NCBI GenBank assembly: GCA_036924285.1
Contig: JAYKYS010000004.1
Span: 22,476,001 to 22,540,000, forward strand
Source of the DNA: Asterella californica
Taxonomy: Eukaryota; Streptophyta; Marchantiopsida; Marchantiales; Aytoniaceae
Length of the DNA: 64,000 bases
Direction: 5' to 3'
The translations under genes and the position numbers were made by a program. Each line of letters opens with the position of its first letter. Position 1 is the first letter of the stretch. The notes beneath the pieces were generated by a model, which saw nothing but the letters and a program-made list of their open reading frames with translations, searched no databases and was not told the origin of the DNA. Positions 11,957 to 22,889 of the stretch are shown in pieces.

Positions 11957-12211
11957 TCATATCAATATCTTTAACACTTAAATATAATCTGAAAATATCA
12001 AATTTATCTCTGGATAAAAATGTGATGAATATATCAGCAATTTATTCACCTGTAGGTATATATCTCAGATCTATTTCTTCATTCAATATTTTTTCTCGAA
12101 TAAAGTGATAATGAATCTCTATATGCTTAGTCTTAGCATGGAAAACAAGATTAGAAGTTAGTTTAATACTGCTGATATTGTCTGTGTGTAAAACAACAAG
12201 ATCAGAAATTT

Positions 12212-13118
12212 TCACACCCATATCTTCCAGTAAGATGTGAAGCTAAACAGATTCGCAAGTGGCATTAGTAACACCTCTGTATTCTGCTTCAGTCGATGAC
12301 AGAGCAACTGTAGGTTGCTTCTTCGATTGTCAGCTAATAGTAGAGTCGCCAAGACTAAAGATAAAACTTGACGTAGATCTTCTATCTTGAGCACTTTCTG
12401 TCCAATCTGCATCTGTAAAATCATGTAACAAGAGAGGACCACCCACTGCATAGTGAAGTCCATACTGGATTGTGAACTTCACGTATCTGTCGAACTGCAT
12501 CAAGATGAGGTTTCCTAATTCCATGCATGCACTGACTAACTAGACCTACGTCATAACTTAGATCAGGTCTAGTAATAATCAAGTAGATCAGGTTGTCTAC
12601 AATCTGACTATAGAAATTTGAATCTGCCAATTGTTCATCATCCTCATCATTCAACTTCAGAGAAGACGCAAGAGAAATAGAGATAGGCTTACAAGCTGTC
12701 ATCCCAAACTGTTCTAGCTTATTCAGAGCATACTGTCTCTATAACAGCCATGTATCACCTCCATCCTTGATGAACTCAATAGCCAGAAAGTACTTCTGTT
12801 CATCTAGATCTTTCATATTAAACTCTCTTTTCAGCTGATCCTTCACATGCTTGATAAGGCTCTTAGAGATACCAGTGATAACAAAATCATCTACATAGAT
12901 GATGATCAGTATTATGTTATCATCGATCTACAAAGAGTACAATGAAGAGTCTGAACTACACAGACGAAAGCCAAACTCTTGGAGCTTGCTTAAGTCCATA
13001 CAAGGACTTTTGGAGTCTACAAACTTTATTTGGATACCTCTGGTCTTCGTATCCAAGGGGTTGCACCATGTAGACCTCCTCCTGCAAATCTCCATTCAGG
13101 AAAGCATTATTGAAGTCC
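12212..13118 (-). pseudogene. Copia reverse transcriptase/RNase H remnant
   Basis: On the minus strand, from the right, there is RT text of the type [11 protein letters not shown]..., then a stretch ending in RPDLSYDVG-like sequence (12421-12702). RNase H follows: TDADWTESAQDRRSTSSFIFSLGDSTIS (12330-12524), then an ALSSTEAEY-type region. Several stops and frameshifts break it. The domain order and signature residues are those of Ty1/copia Pol; the 5' half of the element is absent. Confidence 0.8.
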
Positions 13119-13762
13119 TGTGAAGCCTTGATTTTTCGTTTTTGTTAATTAATTGATTAGTTGTAAAGTAAATAAGAAGAATAGGTGATAGAAGATAAAA
13201 GATATGAGTAGAATAACGTTAACTAGAAGTTTAGTGAAGAATCTCTGTTCTGGAGGAATCTATCGAATCTATGAAGACACTTAGGAGATGACTTCCTCAT
13301 AGTTGAATGCCTCGGGCAAAGAGCTTTCTAACGATATGTTGTGTGAGACAAATGGACGTTGGACAACGAAGTTACAGCAGGTTGAGGATGTGACGAAGAT
13401 GAAGAAGAACGACTTCGTCGTACTGCAAGCGCCGAAGAACCTCAATCAAAACTAAACAAACCTTAATTTCGGCACGTGTGGAGGAGCCATCGCGAGATAT
13501 AAGTAGGAGAATTCAGGTCATTTGTCTTGTTGTCAAACATTATTTAGAGGGGCGGAGCGCAGCGCATTCCTTTATCTACGAAGTACAGTGACTTCGCCGA
13601 AGCGAGCTAGCGGCGAGGAAGCGAGTTACTGGCAAAGAAGCTGTTTTCTTTGTATCTTGTTGCAACTATCTTCGATACATGCGAGGGATGTAGACGTCCA
13701 AGCCGCCGAGGCTCCGAGCACTAGATGTTAATCGAGCGGGACTTCACCGCTATGAGAAGGAG

Positions 13763-14598
13763 TTGGAAAAGATGGGCTTGTCGTTCCTCTTACTTCATTG
13801 GTGGGGAATGGTTTCCTCGAAGCTGGTGCACGAATTGAAGGTGTGCAGACAGCATCCGGCGGACGAATCGTATGAGAAGTCTTGTAATTGGATCGAGGTG
13901 CACTGGTCCCACGTTTTGAGGATAGACGATGCAGACAAGGAGGGTGATCTTCTTTTCGACAGTTCTTCGGCAGCAATCTCGTCCGAAGCTGTGAAGAACT
14001 TCTCTAAGCTGTTCAAGGAAGTACCGCAGGAGAGTCATTCCTCTTCTGCGGTACTTCCCTGAAGAAGCGAGAAGTCGCTGATGCAATAATAACGATCTTT
14101 CGATCGAGGAGGACGACTAACATGTCCAACTGGCAGATCAACTTCATCGAGCAGCTCTTCATCGAGAAAAGAGCACGTTAGACGAGGATCATCCACCTCC
14201 ATGTACGGAAGCTCCGGGCGGAAGAGGACATGGTCTACATCGGAGCGTTCGTCTCAATCTTCTACATGGGTATGAGACTACTATCGGATGAAGATCATAA
14301 GAGGTTAGGTTTCGACGCAGCAGCCGCAGACGACGAGTTCGAAGTTGAGCTGACTCCAGTTAGGGATATACAACTGGAGAGGTTCTTTGACGAAGTTGCC
14401 GCCGAGGATGTAGTAGCCGAAGCAACTACAAGTCAGACCGTGGCTGCAGCAGAACCCCCGAAGGAGAAGGTACCTAAGACAGTGAACTTGGACGAGGACG
14501 AAGATGTCACCGAAGTACCTCCGCCGGTAAGACGCAGTGGGAGGAAGAAGATCTTAGAGGAAACTCCGGGTCAACACAGAAGTCCCGAAAAAAGATGA
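13763..14598 (+). pseudogene. Family-B ORF, N-terminal domain, broken
   Basis: Two readable stretches (13763-14062 and 14230-14598) are joined by sequence with stops. The first (MEKMGLSFLLLHWWGM...) resembles the start of the family-A LTR protein (LKELGLDFFLWDWNLADQ...). The second starts near the equivalent of its hydrophobic segment (MVYIGAFVSIFYMGMRLLS) and becomes very acidic, then basic at the end (RRSGRKK). The homology is judged by eye from spacing and hydrophobic pattern. Function unknown. Confidence 0.45.
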
Positions 14599-14837
14599 AG
14601 ATGACAAGGACAGTATGCGTTGAAGGTGAAGAAGCTGAGGTCGACACCGAAGAAGAGAGTACTCCTCAGGAGGAGAAGAAGAAAGAAGATACACCGAAGG
14701 CCACTACTTCTTCGTCGACAATCGAAGCGGTAGAACAACTAGGTTCTTCAGCGAAGTACATGTAGGATGTAGTCGTACCGTTGCTCTAGGCCTTAGAGAG
14801 TAACCGGGGGTCTTATGAAGAAGTCGTTGAGAAGAAG

Positions 14838-15479
14838 TTGAACTTGGCAGAGTTAGTTCAGACGATGCACTTCGGACGAGAGAACGAGCTACAGGAGAAA
14901 GAGAACTTACGCGCAGTAGTTCTCGAGACGAAAAAAGAAGTAGCGGCGAAGACCGAAGAAGCCAAAACCTTGACTTCGGAGCGTGAGGAGGTACTTCGTC
15001 AGAAGTTGGAGCAAGGAAAGGAACATGAGAAGGTTCTTTCTCTTGTAAAGAAGGAGTTAGATGAGATGCGTCAGCAGAGGGATCGGAACCAAGATATCGT
15101 CGTAGAGATGACCAAGGAGATTGAAAATCTGAAGCGGCGATGTGTGAAGACCGAGGAGCAGGCATCACAACTTCAGAGTAGAGTCGAGCCAACCCTGAAA
15201 AACTACTTCGCCACATATTTGGATTCTTCAGAGCTAACATTTCTTCGGCAGATTCGACAGGAGTTAGGAGCAGCAGATGTAGAAGGTTCTTCGGCAAAGA
15301 ACCGAGTAGCTAGATTGGGACAGAGAGTAGTTAGAGAGCTTAGAGAGGTTAGAGCGACTGTTGAATTCTCGATTAACGAGATAGTTAGGAAGTTAACGAT
15401 AGGAGCTGGTGTTGTTCCTGGTGTCGTTTCAGACACAAGACCTTCATCCGACGGACCGGATGTATACCCGACTTCTTAG
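14838..15479 (+). pseudogene. Family-B coiled-coil protein fragment
   Basis: A 213-codon open stretch with long heptad-like Glu/Lys/Leu runs (residues ~10-115), then SRVEPTLKNYFATYLDSSE and a helical region, ending in a Ser/Pro tail. There is no ATG at its start, so it is the continuation of an upstream frame interrupted near 14.6-14.8 kb. It corresponds in position to the coiled coil in family-A LTRs (31121-31972), but the sequence is clearly different. It is probably a structural or assembly protein of the element; its true role is unknown. Confidence 0.5.
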
Positions 15480-16041
15480 GAAGAAGATCCGTCATCTTCG
15501 GAGAAATCAGTATATAAGTGTTGTGTTGTTCGTACTCAGTACCTCTATGTGTTTGTTATTTGGATTTTTTTATTTCTTGAGTTTATGAAGCCATTGTGTG
15601 TTTGTCAACTTCGGAGATTTACTTACGAAGTATCGTAGTTTGTTGTGGTAGGAATTAGTCTGGCTGCCAAAGACCTTGCTGTTTGACATCCGAAATCAGA
15701 GTAGGAGTTTGAGACGAAGTCTGAGAATAGACCAGCACATGCGAGGTTAGTTTACTACGAAGAAGTTTTTGGACAAAGTTGACTTTGGAGGAAGTTGAAC
15801 CTTGTACTTCGGCGGAAGAAGAGTCTTCTTCGTCAGAGTTTTCCGAGAGCAGTAGTAGTAGAAATAACTTAGTGTGAAGATACTTAGCATTTATGATGTT
15901 AGAGGCTACTTAGTAGCACTTCAGCAGTACTTCTTTGTTGTGACATTTACCTCCGTGGCTCTATTTCTCTGTTGTTTATCTTTTCTTGAGGTCCCTGACC
16001 TGTTTAGTACCTGTTATGTTATTTGTCAGGATTATCAACTC
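15480..16041 (+). other. Family-B non-coding tail
   Basis: No ORF of note. GAAG-rich sequence, then T-rich sequence (15530-15600 and 15930-16010). Family-A homology begins abruptly at gtcgaaccagtg (16042). Confidence 0.4.
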
Positions 16042-16270
16042 TGTCGAACCAGTGTCACAGAAGAGCGAGGAAGCGCAGGTGGACTCAGCTTCCCAGAAGA
16101 CGCTTCCGTCTTCCGAAGCCGTCCTAGAAGAGCAAGCCACGAACAGAGAGGAGGAATCCATCTCAGTCACACCCGAGGTACTCGCAGGGCTTCTCATGTT
16201 ATCAAAAGTCGAATTAGGAGTTCAGGTAGGAGTAGATCAGGAGAGGATCACACCCAGCGAATTAGAGTAA
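16042..16270 (+). pseudogene. C-terminal end of the family-A LTR coiled-coil protein
   Basis: Reads SQKSEEAQVDSASQKTLPSSE...GVQVGVDQERITPSELE then stop. It is nearly the same as the ends of the proteins at 31121-31972 and 28144-28362 (minus). It is truncated at its N-terminus by the family-B junction. Confidence 0.65.
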
Positions 16271-16728
16271 GCAGCAAGTTAAGAAGACAGTTGACTTGTC
16301 TAATTTTGGTAGGAGTCGAAATTTGCTATTTTAGGAAGTGATAGTTTCTCTTGTAATTTTAGCTAACTGTCCATGTGGCAGAGTAGGCAGCGCATGAGTA
16401 GAAAGTAAGTTTTTAAATCAAGGCAAGGAGCCGATTGCATGTGAGGTGGTGGCCTTCGGACAGTCCCCCATCTTCCTGATTGCAAGTTGAGGATCTCCCC
16501 TGCGTCTCAAGGTAGTAGTATAAGTTAAGATACAGAGTAGGATTTCACACACATTACTGTACGTACATTTGAGGAGACACATGTGAGAGACATTGTACAC
16601 ACATTACACCCAATGCTAGAGACATACGAATAGATTTGGATTACACCGGAGGGGTCTGCATCCTCGCTTCCAGCAGTGGATCGAAGATGTAGATAGAGAT
16701 AATGGACAGCCTAGAGCAGGGAACGGCA

Positions 16729-17148
16729 TCATCGTATAGTCCTGTTTCTAAGCAGGTGTGTCGAGGAGTAGGAGCAGGAAGTAGAAGGAGTGAGCTTCCC
16801 AACACCAATGTACTTTCTTCTCGAGGAATGGATTTTGGATTTGAGTGCAGAAGCTTTGTTTGTGTCTTCTGGGCAGTGGGTTTCCTCGAATTCACACCCA
16901 ATTGTGCATGAGAAGCCTTCTCCTTGAATGGCAGTGATTGTTAGAAGCTGTGCAGAGTCAAAGTTTGTCTCATCCAGTGGAGCATTTAGGATCCACGTAC
17001 AGACGGTCTTATGGATAAGCGATCCCAGAAGACAGAGTAGTCGAAGCAACGACAGAAGAAGAAAGAAGCCTTTTTTCCACAGCAGAAGACGACATCCTCG
17101 AGTAGAAGACTGTGTAATTGTAAGCGGATTTCTGGTCTTCTTCCCCAA
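16729..17148 (-). CDS. Antisense ORF within the family-A LTR
   Basis: A 139-codon ATG-initiated ORF antisense to the element. Homologous open stretches in the same relative position occur in the solo LTR (32454-32987, 177 codons) and, shorter, in E2 (27416-27685 on the plus strand). All share a CRLLL...KKGFF-type segment and an IHS(S/P)RR(K/R)YIGVGKLTPS-type segment. No known domain. Two parallel sense-strand ORFs also exist here, so conservation may be at DNA level only. Confidence 0.25.
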   Translation of the reverse strand: MGKKTRNPLTITQSSTRGCRLLLWKKGFFLLLSLLRLLCLLGSLIHKTVCTWILNAPLDETNFDSAQLLTITAIQGEGFSCTIGCEFEETHCPEDTNKASALKSKIHSSRRKYIGVGKLTPSTSCSYSSTHLLRNRTIR

Positions 17149-17868
17149 ATTACTACAAGCAAGGATGGCTTGTTAGTCAAGATCCGGACTAGAAGCCTGT
17201 CAGAGTCTTAATTTCTCATTTTCATCTTGTTTTCTCTTATTTGGATTTTCTCTTCTTCCTCGTCTTCTCTCATTTTCTCATCTTCCTATCTTCTTCTAGT
17301 GAGCTTCCGAGACTTCTGTTGAGCTTCCGTGAAGGTGAATGTCGTTGTAGTGTTGCAGGAAGATCGCTTTCGTAGGCAGAAGCCTGGGAAGGCTACATGG
17401 GGCTTACATCCTGTGATTGATCTAACCCCGTTGAGAATTGAAAGAGCAATGTGTGATAGACATTGGTAATTTGACTGCTACGAAGCAGGAGCAGTCTTCT
17501 AGAGGTGTGAGAAGTCGAGTTGAATTCCCAGAAGCCGAGAATTGCTTCGGGAAGACTGTCGTAGGAAGACTGGAAGCCGTAACCTGGAAATAGAAAGCGT
17601 CTTCTCAAGTTTCTCAGTACATTTCTGTGTGATATTTTAGGTGGTTGTTGTTTGTTTAGGTCTAGGGCACCTCTTGAAAGGTCTGGAAGACGTGTGGTTT
17701 CGTGAAAAGATGGGATTTCTAGATAAAACCCGTGTGTTTGTGTGTTTGAACAGATCTTAGAACTTAGAGCAGCGATACTTGTGCAAATCCTCTATGAGGA
17801 CGATATCTTGTATACTAAATGGACAAAAGGAGCAATCTTACGACACTACATATAATGAGCACCATTTT

Positions 17869-17886
17869 TGACGCCGCTGCCGGGGA
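17869..17886 (+). other. Primer-binding site matching tRNA-Asp (E1)
   Basis: TGACGCCGCTGCCGGGGA matches 16 of 18 positions of the complement of the plant tRNA-Asp 3' end, the primer used by Tat/Athila-type elements. It lies 18 bases beyond the LTR end at 17850 and ~460 bp before gag. It therefore shows that the ORF-bearing DNA upstream is LTR rather than internal sequence. Confidence 0.75.
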
Positions 17887-18327
17887 TTTCATCTTAGTAA
17901 CGATTGTTCTAAGCTTCCTAGATCTATGTGCCAGTAGTTAGTTTCATTCTGAACTAACTTGGATTGTAGTTGAAGTGTTGTGGGACTCTATCTTGCTAGA
18001 AGACAGGGACCGCAGCGAGAAGCTGATGAGATACATCAGAGAAGAACTGGAAGAAGCCGCGTCCTCGCTTCCAAGAGCTTCTTGGAAGACTCGATCTTGG
18101 AAGACTGCAGTGAGTGTAACATGAAGCAGGCGAAGAAGACGTTCCGAACCTGTGATATGTTGTTCAGACATCCAGTCTGCCAGATCTAGTATTAGAAGAA
18201 GAGAGACATCTCTTCTCAGCACTCTGGTGGATGCCTCCAACCAGAGGAAGAAGGAGAAGAGGCATGGGTAAAGATACTGAGTGGGTACATTCATCCCAGC
18301 GAGAGAACTAGAGAGCAGCGGGTATCC

Positions 18328-19437
18328 ATGAGACACCAAAGAAAAGAAGAAGAGCTCAGGAAGATCCGATCAGTAGATTTAGAAGAATCTTCCATCTCGA
18401 GCATTATCTTTGGAAAAGACAAAAGCCAACTGGGTGACCACGTTTATAAAGTAGATTTTGGTATTGGTTACGCGGAAGACATCTTCCCAAGTACGGGAGA
18501 GACTTCTCAAGGAGAAGAAAGACTGGAGGGGATCGCTCCAGATATCTTAGAGGGTGGCAGCGACAGTAGCTCTGACTCAGAAGACGACATTTGTGACTCA
18601 GACAGACATGGACCTTCAAGAAGACCATCCCCACCATTTAGACCTAAGAGAGGAAGAAGTTGACAGTCGCACCAGTCGGTAGTCGGCATGGCTTCCCACA
18701 CTCGGCAGAAGTACCATCCGTACGACGATGATGCTGACGATGATGACTTCATCAGGATGTTCGAGATCATCTCTCAATCGAACAAGGAAGACTCTGATGC
18801 CGACAGACTCTATGTATTTCCTAGTTTGATCGTAGGGAAGGGAAGGAAATGGATGAGTAAAGCGTTGGATGACGAGTTAGTTATGACCGCTTGGGCTACT
18901 CTGAAGGCAGCTTTTCTGAAGAGGTTCAGAGGAGTGGGCTATGACCGGATGACCCTCATAGAACTTCAGAGGCTCGAACAGAAGAAGAAAGAGACACTAC
19001 GGGATTACACCGAGAGGTTTGAAGACCTCCTGGATCACATCCCTCAGAACCAAGAAAGACCCGATTATTATGCTCAGCAAGCCGTGGACTGGTACTTGGG
19101 AGGATTGTCTCAAGATATGGAATTGTACTGTAGAAGAAGAGGAGGTGATGATTTAGTAGAAGTACAAAATCATGCAGAGCAGTATGAAACCTCGAGCATC
19201 ACTCGGAATATGACAAAAGACAGAAGGAAGATCTTGAAGAAGTCCAAGAAGTCGAAGAAGTCTTCTAGGAAGTCCAAGAGGAAGTCCAAGTCCACTGAAA
19301 TTGATAACAGTGATTCAGAAGCATCCTCTACTTCTGAAGAGTCTATTGTCGAAAGTTCAGAATCTGAATCTGAACAAGAGAAGAAGACACGGAAGAAGAA
19401 GAAAGAGAAGACACGATCCAGGGAAGAAGTTGTATAG
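18328..19437 (+). pseudogene. Gag of family-A element E1, one in-frame stop
   Basis: Frame from ATG 18328 to TAG 19437 with a single TGA at 18661-18663. In the sister copy E2 (near 25.77 kb) the same codon is TGG, so the TGA is a nonsense mutation and the protein begins upstream of the ATG at 18688. The N-terminal part is acidic. From residue ~120 comes a retrotransposon Gag domain (AWATLKAAFLKRFRG...LIELQRLEQKK...LRDYTERFEDL...YLGGL). The end is a Lys/Ser-rich basic tail (KKSKKSKKSSRKSKRK) and a Glu-rich stretch. No zinc knuckle is visible. Pol is missing beyond 19.5 kb. Confidence 0.8.
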
Positions 19438-20233
19438 AAGATTCCTCAGACTCAGATCATTCAGTCTGCACCTGACCCTCGGATCGATGAAGTGTTGAAA
19501 CAGTTTGTCGACCTGAAAGTTCATCTTCTGAACTAGAAGGACAAGCGGAAGCAACCTACGGCTTCCCGGTCAAACATTTGGTGCAACCTTTGCAACTCTT
19601 CCGGACTCAACTCCCTCCGGTAATTCAGCCGTAATTATTTTTACCAAGTTTTACTAAGATATTACTTAAGGTAAAAGCATTAATCACATTGGCTTCTTAC
19701 CTTTTCACATGGGCTTATTCCTTCAAAGTCAACAACTTTAAGAAGGATTTTGAAATATTCTCAAGGAATCTCAAATTTCCACCCCCTCTATACTAGGACC
19801 CACTAAAAAGGAGACATGTGGAATCTCTTCTTGTTTTTAATGTCCATAAAGTCTACAACTTCAATCCAACTACTAATATCAAGTCAAAAAGAAGATAAGG
19901 GATATTTTTCACCTCCTTTTTATCTTTTAGACAAGATGACAAGAAGTTTTTCCTTTTTCCTGTGCTGTAAACCTCTTATCTCATATTTTATTTGTAGTAG
20001 TAGCCTCCTGTGGCAAATCCTATACACCTTCCATAGGATCTACTGCAGGTGGTGGAGCTGTAGAGGTAGAGGGTACATCCTCTGCATCAGAAAACCTACC
20101 AGCTGGTACAGATGGTGATGGTTCCGCTGCTCTCCTCCTCGTAACTCTCCGACGGTCACTGTCATCTGGTACCCCTACATCTAAGTCAAAAGCATCATGT
20201 CATCTTTTGTTTTCCACCATGGCATCTTGTTCA
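19438..20233. other. Boundary between E1 and the minus-strand elements; nothing recognised
   Basis: Family-A gag homology fades after ~19560. The rest is T-rich sequence with chance ORFs only. Confidence 0.4.
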
Positions 20234-20524
20234 CTACTCACTTTTAAAAATGCTCGAATAGAAGTTGCATCTACTGGGTCTCTTCATCATTTCAACTGAG
20301 ACCTTAGCAGCTTGCTCAGTCATAGTTGGATGAGAGCGCACCTCAACTCTCCCAGTATATACATTAGCTTCTGTAGAACCCGCAGTCATCGCTGTAGTGT
20401 TCGCACCAGTAAGTGCTGGAAGCGAACTCCTCCTTCCTCCTCTTCCAAAATATGTGTTCAGGGGTTGCCTAGTGGCGATTAGATACAACCTGTTGTTCTG
20501 ATAAATGACTACGTCCTCTCGCAA
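20234..20524 (-). pseudogene. Possible start of a gypsy Gag (family C, neighbouring copy)
   Basis: A 96-codon ATG-initiated ORF rich in Thr/Ala with IYQNNRLYLIATRQPLNTYF and SVEMMKRPSRC. It follows, on the minus strand, the LTR that starts at 21457. This is the position expected for gag of an adjacent element sharing that LTR. I cannot confirm the domain. Confidence 0.25.
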
Positions 20525-21457
20525 GACAACCGCTAAGTCTTGATAGTCTCCTCTGAGATGATTTGGGCTGTCGTACCAAATACATCTCCTGGTAAAGATT
20601 CCTCCTACAGATCGAGCACCTGGTGCGACTGATCATTGGTCTCTCCTCAAATCCATCTCAACTTTCAAATCTCTCAACTGTTGAGTGATTCTGAACGTGT
20701 TATTCTGATTTCGGTTCTCAACATGTCGTTGCTACTGTCTAGATCCTCTCTATGCTGGGATAGACACTACAGGCGCTTAGGGAACCACTACAGGTGCTTG
20801 AGGAATCAGGTATTAGGAGGAAGCTGAAAAGCTACTCTCTGTTCTGACAAGGTTTCTAGCTGCACTGTCATCCTACCACGACGTTGTCGGAGTGTGATCC
20901 GTCTACCTAAGAAAGCGTCGGGCTTCTGGCTGTGGTTGTTTACTCAAGAGGTTGGCTTTCAGGTCACAACAGGGGTCATAAACACTCACACAGTTGTATA
21001 GGATCCTCTAATATGCTCAAAAAGCAAAATTTAGGTCTAACTAGCAGTAATAAGTTTAGGCGGTGAACTTTGACACACAAAGAGAGGAAAACTATGAAGG
21101 TTTAGACTTCTAAACTTCCCCTACTTGTAAATGAGGTACTACTGGACACACACACGAAGTTTCAGCCTGAGATCAAATTCCAGCACTGAGATGTGGACAG
21201 AAAAGTTCTGAGTAAAAAAATTGCTGCAATTTTCATACCCTATCAACATTTGAAATTCATCGACCCATACGCACAAATGTTTGAACAGATAACTAGCATA
21301 TTATCAGCCTACTAGGACTCAAAATAGTGTTAACACCGTATGCAAAGATGTCAAACATATACGTAGACGACTAAAAGTAATATGAGCTAACTTCTAGAAC
21401 TACTAAACTCAAGTGTCGGAGTAGAAATGTAACATATAACCGTCAAGTAGCGCGACA
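20525..21457 (-). mobile_element. Family-C LTR region
   Basis: Begins TGTCGCGCTACTTG at 21457 on the minus strand, directly after the polypurine tract of the pol gene to its right. It is therefore the 3' LTR of that element. Its left end is not identified. The termini differ from family A, so pol and the upstream 5' LTR belong to different families. Confidence 0.5.
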
Positions 21458-21470
21458 TCCACCCCCTCTG
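21458..21470 (-). other. Polypurine tract, family C
   Basis: Minus-strand CAGAGGGGGTGGA immediately precedes TGTCGCG. This is the typical plus-strand primer of plant gypsy elements at the 3' LTR junction. Confidence 0.7.
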
Positions 21471-21503
21471 AACTTGCACATCCTCCGGTATGTGCCATCC
21501 AGA

Positions 21504-22889
21504 TCAAGACTCTTCAGCTTCGGCTTCAAACTCATCTTCAACCTGCATTGAGTCTTCAGTTTCATCCTCTGTAAACTCTGCAACGTTCTGGCCCTCCCCT
21601 CTCTTCCTAAAGAGCTTGATTCTCTTTCCTGTGACTGGTATCTTGAGCACTGCACCATCTAACTCTCTCAAGAAGTATGTGGCATTATCATAAACTTCTA
21701 ACACCACATAAGGACCAAACCATCGCTTGGAGAACTTCCTGATAGTGCTATGCTGATTATCAAGACTACTATCATAGACTAACACCCAATCACCTTCTTT
21801 AACTGGTTTGGGTCGTAATCTATGCATTCTATCAAATCTGCCTTTGTTTCTCTCTCTAGCAATCTTCAACCTTTCCACAGTTTTGGCAACATCCTCAGGC
21901 CTTCGTTCTAACTGCTGGATCCATAATGCAAGAAGATCCTCCGTACTTCTACCATCTTTCCATGGCAAAACATTCCAAGTAGGCACAACCTCCTCAATCG
22001 GCATCACAGGTTTTTGCCCTAGTATCAACTCTGCTAGTATGTAACATGTAACGGTACTACGAGTTGTACGATCTGTCCACAAAGCAAATGGTAGCAGTCT
22101 AGGCTATTCACGGATCTTACCCTTGCAAGCTTTTACCAAAGCTTTGATGATTGATGGATGACCTCTTTCGCTCTTGCCATTCCCTTCAGGATTGTAAGCA
22201 ATGGTTAACGCCAACTTGATTCCTAATCGCTTCAAGAACTCAACTGCTTCTTGTGAATCCAGCTCACCTCTATCTGCAGTGATCTTTCCCACGTACCCAT
22301 ACCTACAAATAACATCTTCAAGTAGAAAGCGGCAGACACAAGCAATGGTCTTCGTCCTCAGGGCACAACCTTCAACTTGGTTAGATAGATCTTCTCTAGT
22401 CAAGACTAGATACCTCATTTGTCCAAGTCCAAATGGCATAGTTATCAGATCAACTACCCATTTATAATGAATGGCTAAAGGATAAGTAGGATGCAATCCA
22501 TCACGATGACGTATGTTGGAATACATCTGGCAAGGTATACATGACGAAACAAACTGTACTACATCCTTATACATACCCTTCCACCAATACTTCTCCTTCA
22601 TCTTGGCAAATGTAGCCCAAACTCCTCTATGACCGGCCCATAGACTCTCATGAAACTCCTTGATCAGCTGCTGCTGTAATTCCAAGTCACATACCACCCG
22701 TTGCGGTATACCTCCTTGTAGCTTAAGGCGCTTCCAGAAATGTCCTCCATGTAAAAAGTAACCATACGCTATTCTACGGATCCTGTTGAAATCTGCATCA
22801 GACCAGCCTTCTTGTCTTTCTAGTGAACTCAAATAGCGTCCAAGATCCAACCACTCGTCATCATACATAGTTTCTTCAAAAAACTCCAA
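21504..22889 (-). pseudogene. Gypsy integrase (family C), broken once
   Basis: 22889-22104 carries the zinc-binding region (HESLWAGHRG...CIPC) and the catalytic core with all three acidic residues: WVVDLITMPFG, ITADRGELD and NPEGNGKSERGH. After a stop, 22082-21504 carries the C-terminal part with a GPY/F module (KFSKRWFGPYVVLEVYDN) and a Glu-rich tail, ending just before the polypurine tract. There is no chromodomain. One nonsense or frameshift lesion near 22.09 kb separates the halves. It catalysed insertion of the element's cDNA. Confidence 0.85.

Larger units (their letters stand above)
11750..13118 (-). mobile_element. Ty1/copia element 1, 3' part (RT, RNase H and 3' LTR remnant)
   Basis: Minus-strand order is RT C-terminal half, RNase H, polypurine tract and 3' LTR. 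The LTR inner edge (TGTTGATATACG on the minus strand) is at 11943, preceded by a purine tract at 11944-11956. The outer LTR edge is not certain; ~11750 is a guess. At the right, copia coding sequence stops at 13118 where family B begins (TGTGAAGCC). The same stretch continues in copia element 2 (near 44.2 kb), which shows that the break is an insertion or recombination point. Confidence 0.75.
13119..16041 (+). mobile_element. Family-B retroelement segment with coiled-coil ORFs
   Basis: Begins TGTGAAGCC at 13119, exactly where copia element 1 is interrupted; the preceding agtcc could be one copy of a target duplication. No primer-binding site is visible before the ORFs, which start only ~0.6 kb inside. 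The ORF arrangement (N-terminal domain, acidic region, coiled coil) parallels the protein inside family-A LTRs, so this is probably the equivalent segment of a related family. The right boundary at ~16041 is where family-A homology starts. No right-hand terminus was found. Confidence 0.5.
16042..17850 (+). mobile_element. Family-A LTR (E1), 3' 1.8 kb
   Basis: Homologous to the 3' parts of the solo LTR (~31.76-33.70 kb) and, in inverse orientation, to 28.37-26.59 kb. It ends ...GACACTACA at 17850, the same terminus (ACTACA) at which the solo LTR ends. A tRNA-Asp primer-site match follows 18 bases later. Its 5' part is missing, replaced by family-B sequence. Confidence 0.8.
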
